This document shows positions 1-6,031 of a stretch of 6,031 nucleotides of DNA, piece after piece. A program made the translations under genes and the position numbers. The first letter of the stretch is position 1. Each line of letters begins with the position of its first letter. Under the pieces are notes generated by a model. It was not told where the DNA came from. It searched no databases and saw only the letters and a list, made by a program, of their open reading frames with translations. Source of the stretch: Deinococcus rhizophilus (GTDB lineage Bacteria > Deinococcota > Deinococci > Deinococcales > Deinococcaceae); assembly GCF_030271215.1 (NCBI RefSeq), contig NZ_JASNGB010000147.1, positions 1,362 to 7,392 of the forward strand. The letters are read 5' to 3'.

Positions 1-405
1 TTCCGGGCGGGGCGGCAGCAGGTCGCGGGGCTCTTGCCCGAGCGCCCGCTGCCCTTCGTGGACTGGAGCGTGCCGCAGGAGCGCGTGCCGGAGGAATGGC
101 GCTGGCGGCGTCGTGCGCTGGTGCCCGCCCCGGCCCCCGATGCCTCCGTCTGGTGGCCCGCGCCCCTGGTGGACGACAAGTGCATCGACTGCCCGGTCTG
201 CTCCAACGTCTGCCCCACCGAGGCGATCACCCGTGAGTTCAAGCCCGAGGGCGGCGCCCGCCTGCTGCTCGACCTCGCCGCCTGCACGGGCTGTATGGCC
301 TGCGTGCGCTCCTGCCCTCCCCAGGCCATGCACCCCCAGCGCGAGTGGCTCCCGGTGGCCTTCGACGCGCCGCTGCTGATCCGGGACAGCGACAGCGTGA
401 TGTGA
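1..405 (+). CDS. Protein with two [4Fe-4S] clusters, ferredoxin-type domain (3' part, cut by window edge)
   Basis: The reading frame is open from the first base and ends with TGA at 403-405, giving 134 residues of a probably longer protein. An in-frame TTG at 34 is a weak start candidate, and I see no good ribosome site before it, so the gene more likely begins outside the window. Two classic cluster motifs of the form CxxCxxCxxxCP are visible. The first has Cys codons at 181, 190, 199 and 211 (CIDCPVCSNVCP), the second at 283, 292, 301 and 313 (CTGCMACVRSCPP). This is the bacterial 2x[4Fe-4S] ferredoxin fold, which carries electrons between redox partners. The segment before the clusters is rich in Trp, Pro and Arg and I do not recognise it. 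The tail after the second motif is only about 30 residues, so the domain is C-terminal. It may be a free ferredoxin-like protein or the end of a larger oxidoreductase; the missing 5' part would decide. The domain is secure, the specific role unknown. Confidence 0.85.
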   Translation, partial: FRAGRQQVAGLLPERPLPFVDWSVPQERVPEEWRWRRRALVPAPAPDASVWWPAPLVDDKCIDCPVCSNVCPTEAITREFKPEGGARLLLDLAACTGCMACVRSCPPQAMHPQREWLPVAFDAPLLIRDSDSVM

Positions 406-457
406 CCCGGCGGGTCCACCGTGACCCGCGTCCCCGCGCCCCTTTCCCGTCCCCGCC

Positions 458-463
458 TACACT
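458..463 (+). promoter_or_regulatory. Candidate -10 box (TACACT) giving a leaderless helicase mRNA
   Basis: TACACT fits the TANNNT -10 consensus and ends 7 bases before the GTG at 471. Transcription would therefore start at or within a base or two of the start codon, the leaderless layout common in Deinococcus. The GGGAGG at 464-469 lies only one base before the GTG, too close for a normal Shine-Dalgarno. I see no convincing -35 box near 435-440; that stretch is C-rich. Confidence 0.5.
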
Positions 464-470
464 GGGAGGC

Positions 471-3100
<2,630 letters not shown>

Positions 3101-3104
<4 letters not shown>

Positions 3105-3130
3105 CCCACTGCGCGGGGCGTGGCTATACT
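3101..3130 (+). promoter_or_regulatory. Promoter of tRNA-Gln (-35 TTGACC, -10 TATACT)
   Basis: TTGACC (3101-3106) and TATACT (3125-3130) are separated by 18 bases, each one mismatch from the sigma-70-type consensus. The start point is expected near 3137, giving a 5' leader of about 30 bases for RNase P to remove. The -35 box contains the TGA stop (3102-3104) of the helicase, so the two transcription units abut with no spare DNA. This is the best-matching full promoter in the window. Confidence 0.8.
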
Positions 3131-3165
3131 CCCTTTCGCCTCGTCACAGGGGACTGCACTGTTCT

Positions 3166-3239
3166 AGGGATATGGTGTAATGGCAGCACAACAGATTTTG
3201 GATCTGTTTGTCTAGGTTCGAATCCTGGTATCCCTGCCA
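3166..3239 (+). tRNA. trnQ: tRNA-Gln (anticodon TTG)
   Basis: All four arms fold. The acceptor AGGGATA (3166-3172) pairs perfectly with TATCCCT (3229-3235), followed by discriminator G (3236) and an encoded CCA (3237-3239). The D stem is GTGT (3175-3178) with GCAC (3186-3189), including one G-T pair. The anticodon stem is ACAGA (3191-3195) with TCTGT (3203-3207); its loop TTTTGGA places TTG at 3198-3200, which reads the CAA glutamine codon. The T stem is CTAGG with CCTGG around a TTCGAAT loop. The length of 74 bases including CCA is normal, and no intron or extra arm is seen. It has its own promoter and terminator, so it appears to be a single-gene unit. Confidence 0.96.
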
Positions 3240-3243
3240 CACT

Positions 3244-3272
3244 GGGCCGCCTCCGGGCGGCTCTTTGCTGTT
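3244..3272 (+). terminator. Intrinsic terminator of the tRNA-Gln gene
   Basis: GCCGCC (3246-3251) and GGCGGC (3256-3261) form a perfect 6-bp stem, extendable outward by a G-T and a G-C pair, around the loop TCCG. With its C-G closing pair this is a UNCG-type tetraloop, an unusually stable form. The T tract behind it (TCTTTGCTGTT) is interrupted and only moderate. It starts 5 bases after the CCA end, the right place to end the tRNA transcript. Confidence 0.65.
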
Positions 3273-3352
3273 GTGCCGGGGCAGATGAGTTCAAAGGCGA
3301 GCCTCCTCACGTTCAGTCAGCCAGCGTTCACGCCACGTCAGGCGGGCGGGCC

Positions 3353-3358
3353 TACGCT
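3353..3358 (+). promoter_or_regulatory. Weak candidate -10 box (TACGCT) for the DUF4384 gene
   Basis: The region between the tRNA terminator and the next start (3273-3427) has no gene, so the DUF4384 gene needs its own promoter here. TACGCT fits TANNNT and would leave a 5' untranslated region of about 60 bases. No clear -35 accompanies it; TTCACG at 3327-3332 is 20 bases away and matches poorly. Nothing else distinctive is visible in this stretch. Confidence 0.3.
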
Positions 3359-3417
3359 GGCGGCAGCAGCCCGGAAAGCGCGACCCGGATGGACAATTCC
3401 GCGCCGCTTCCGCTGCC

Positions 3418-3422
3418 AGGAG
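3418..3422 (+). promoter_or_regulatory. Ribosome binding site AGGAG deciding the DUF4384 start
   Basis: AGGAG lies 5 bases before ATG-3428. It favours this start over an in-frame ATG at 3389, which has no such site and would put a non-basic stretch ahead of the signal peptide. Confidence 0.8.
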
Positions 3423-3427
3423 ACGCC

Positions 3428-4018
3428 ATGAAGAAGCCCGCCTTGATCCTCGCCCTGACCGCTTCCGTGTTCTCCAGCCTCGCCCTGCCCGCGCAGGCCG
3501 CGCCCAAGCTCAGCACCCAGAGCATCATCGTGAACCCGGTGCCCACCACGCTGGAGGGCCGCGTCTGGGTGGACCGCGACACCAGCGGCACCCGCACGCC
3601 GACCTACCGCATCGGCGACCGCATCCGGCTCTCGGTCAGTGTCAACGAGAACGCCTACGTGTACCTCTTCTGCCTCAGCCCCGACGGCACGGTGGACCAG
3701 ATCTTCCCCAACCGCCTGGGCAGCGGCAACTATGTCCGCAAGGGCGAGGTCCGCAGCTTCCCGTCGAACAGCGACAACTTCGTCTTCAACGTGGGCGGCC
3801 CCGCCGGGCTGAACAAGGTGCTGCTGATCACCAGCCGCCGCCAGCTCAACCTCTCCGAACTCAGCACCTTCAGCGCCGGGGACGCCTTCGCCACCGTCAA
3901 GCCTCAGGGCAGCCAGCAACTCGCCCAGGCGCTCAGCATCGTGGTGAACCCCATCGCGCAGCCTCTTCCCCAGCAGGACTGGATCAGCGACGTCGCCTTT
4001 TTCAACGCTGTGCGCTGA
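3428..4018 (+). CDS. Secreted DUF4384-domain protein
   Basis: This 196-residue protein begins with a clear Sec signal peptide: a basic MKK start, a hydrophobic core (about 5-20) and a likely cut after Ala24 (AQA|A). The mature protein would act in the periplasm or at the cell envelope. Residues about 46-136 match the DUF4384 pattern: a VWVDRD start, a YRIGDRIRLSVSVNENAYVYLF core, then SPDGTVDQIFPN. DUF4384 domains are beta-rich, of unknown biochemical role, and occur in envelope or protease- and kinase-linked proteins. The stretch SIIVNP (32-37) before the domain recurs as SIVVNP (170-175) after it. There is a single cysteine (82), and no lipobox, so it is not a lipoprotein. The start is set by the AGGAG site and the signal peptide. 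It stands alone between the tRNA terminator and its own terminator, and converges on the next gene with only 3 bases between the stops. Family call firm; function unknown. Confidence 0.9.
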   Translation: MKKPALILALTASVFSSLALPAQAAPKLSTQSIIVNPVPTTLEGRVWVDRDTSGTRTPTYRIGDRIRLSVSVNENAYVYLFCLSPDGTVDQIFPNRLGSGNYVRKGEVRSFPSNSDNFVFNVGGPAGLNKVLLITSRRQLNLSELSTFSAGDAFATVKPQGSQQLAQALSIVVNPIAQPLPQQDWISDVAFFNAVR

Positions 4019-4021
4019 GGA

Positions 4022-4836
4022 TCAGCGTTTCGGGCCGGGCATCCTGCGGGGTGCCCGGTTTTCCTGGGTCAGAACGTAAAAGGCCCGGTCCTCCTCCCGC
4101 GCGAGGTCAGTCACGGCGTAACCACGCCCCAGATAGGTGCCCAGCGCCGCCCGCAACGCGAGCCGCCAGGCCAGCCGCACGTCGTCGGACAACGGCTCGG
4201 CGTAGAGGGGCACTTCCGCGAGGAGGCGTGGGGAGGCGGCCTCCAGACGGGCCGGGCCAGGAACGTCGGCCTTCCCCTCCAGCACGACCTCCCCTTCCAG
4301 TCCGGGGGAGGGCCGCTCGGCATGAGGCAGGGTGAGGTCCCACTCCACCATCAGGCGGTCGGCGGGAAAGGCTGTCTCCGGGGCTTCCCCCAGCGCGTAC
4401 CAGTCCGGGTGATAGCTCACCGCCCGCGCTCCCAGCTTGCCCAGATTCAGCCGGGCATTGCGGGGCACCAGCGGATCGAAAGTCCACGTCATCCGCGTGA
4501 GGCCCTGCGCCAGCACCCGCTCCCGCTGCGCGAGCTTCAGTGCGACGGCCGCCCCACTCCCGCGCCACCCGGGAAGCACGGCCAGCAGGTGCGAGTGGTG
4601 CCAGACCTCGCCGCCCCGCAACGCTGGAAAGCCGTAGGCCAGGCCGAAGGGCGTCTCCGGGTCGTCTTGCGGGTAGGCGCCCAGCACCACCCCCCCCGTG
4701 TGCGCCCCGATGCGGAGCATGGTGGCAGGCAGCACCTCGCGGTCAGGGTAGCCCCAGGCCCCGACCTGCACGGCCTCCAGCGCCCGCATCGCCCAGGGAC
4801 CGGTCACGTCCCGGACCACGAAGGCCCGCCCTCCCG

Positions 4837-4840
<4 letters not shown>
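4022..4840 (-). CDS. GNAT-family N-acyltransferase (COG3375-like), partner of the racemase
   Basis: This protein of up to 272 residues has the GNAT acyl-CoA-binding motif A at about 82-100 ([21 protein letters not shown] region, with R93-G94-S95-G96), followed by [22 protein letters not shown] (117-138), typical of the COG3375 group of predicted acetyltransferases. It would move an acyl group from CoA to an amine in the cytoplasm. In Geobacillus, a GNAT enzyme beside N-succinylamino acid racemase succinylates D-amino acids, and by context that is the most likely job here. The C-terminal third (about 180-272) is less familiar. Two starts are possible. TTG-4840 overlaps the racemase stop (TTGA) with GAGGAG 8 bases ahead; GTG-4819 has GGGAGG 10 bases ahead and gives 265 residues. 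I list the longer form. The coupling implies one operon. Its last codons on the opposite strand form the DUF4384 terminator. Family call is good, substrate inferred. Confidence 0.82.
4035..4062 (+). terminator. Strong intrinsic terminator of the DUF4384 gene
   Basis: CCGGGCATCC (4035-4044) pairs with GGGTGCCCGG (4049-4058) as a 10-bp stem with a single G-T wobble, capped by TGCG, a UNCG-type tetraloop closed by C-G, and followed by TTTT (4059-4062). The T run is on the plus strand only, so it serves the DUF4384 gene. It begins 17 bases after that gene's stop and lies inside the final codons of the convergent GNAT gene. Confidence 0.85.
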
Positions 4841-5946
<1,106 letters not shown>

Positions 5947-5951
5947 GCCCA

Positions 5952-5957
5952 AGTATG
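5952..5957 (-). promoter_or_regulatory. Candidate -10 box (CATACT) for a leaderless racemase-GNAT mRNA
   Basis: On the minus strand CATACT (one mismatch to TATACT) ends 5 bases before ATG-5946, so transcription would begin at the start codon itself. No Shine-Dalgarno is present, which fits a leaderless message. No clear -35 is seen 16-18 bases upstream. Confidence 0.5.
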
Positions 5958-5961
5958 TCCA

Positions 5962-5973
5962 CCCAGCCCTGGG
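5962..5973. repeat. 12-bp palindrome CCCAGCCCTGGG in the racemase promoter
   Basis: CCCAG and CTGGG are perfect inverted repeats separated by CC. The site lies directly upstream of the racemase -10 box, where a repressor could block RNA polymerase. It is short and GC-rich, so chance is a real alternative; no regulator is identified. Confidence 0.3.
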
Positions 5974-6007
5974 TTTTGGGAGGATATGCAGACTCGGGCG
6001 GGGGGAG

Positions 6008-6013
6008 TTGACA
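6008..6013 (+). promoter_or_regulatory. Possible -35 box (TTGACA) of a rightward gene outside the window
   Basis: TTGACA is a perfect -35 consensus on the plus strand. With the ideal 17-base spacer the -10 would begin at 6031, the last base, which is T. The -10 and the gene are beyond the edge. This would make the 5947-6031 region a divergent promoter region. Confidence 0.35.
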
Positions 6014-6031
6014 GGCGTGGGGGCGGGGTGT

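Noticed and set aside
345..470. Upstream extension of the helicase from a GTG at 345
   Set aside because: It would overlap the iron-sulfur gene by 61 bases, has no family-like sequence, and lies upstream of the likely -10 box at 458-463.
3338..3919. Minus-strand open frame opposite the DUF4384 gene
   Set aside because: Composition is off-frame noise (Ala/Gly/Val/Glu-rich), with no domain and no plausible start signal; the plus-strand gene has a signal peptide and family match.

Overview
The window is very GC-rich (around 70% by eye), gene-dense, bacterial chromosomal DNA. Several things point to Deinococcus or a close relative. Two genes have a TANNNT-like -10 box 5 to 7 bases before the start codon, the leaderless-mRNA arrangement common in Deinococcus. 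The enolase-superfamily gene closely matches the N-acyl/N-succinylamino acid racemases known from Deinococcus and Amycolatopsis. There is also a secreted DUF4384 protein, a family frequent in Deinococcus. The genus assignment is an inference; no 16S or species-level marker is present.

Left to right: (1) The 3' end of a gene for a protein with two [4Fe-4S] clusters, cut by the left edge (1-405, +). (2) A large SF2 DEAH helicase of the MrfA/Hrq1-like group with a DUF1998 domain (471-3104, +), probably expressed from its own leaderless promoter. It carries a C-terminal extension with a helix-turn-helix-like segment and a domain resembling the RNA-polymerase-binding Tudor-like C-terminus of PcrA/UvrD. 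(3) A tRNA-Gln(TTG) gene (3166-3239, +) with encoded CCA, a good -35/-10 promoter overlapping the helicase stop codon, and a hairpin terminator. (4) A secreted DUF4384 protein (3428-4018, +) with a strong terminator. (5) Convergent to it, a minus-strand two-gene operon read from right to left: an NSAR/OSBS-type racemase (5946-4837), then a GNAT-family N-acyltransferase (4840-4022) whose start overlaps the racemase stop by four bases. The right end is an intergenic region with the racemase promoter, a small palindrome, and a possible -35 box for a rightward gene outside the window.

How the genes work together: only the minus-strand pair clearly forms a functional unit. An N-succinylamino acid racemase beside a GNAT acyltransferase matches the pathway described in Geobacillus for converting D- to L-amino acids: N-succinylation, racemisation, then hydrolysis by an M20-type amidohydrolase. 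No hydrolase gene is in this window. The helicase is probably a DNA-repair enzyme; its C-terminal module suggests coupling to transcription and is the most interesting item here. There is no CRISPR array, insertion sequence, phage gene or recognisable defence island. Most of the window reads as ordinary core or near-core chromosome.
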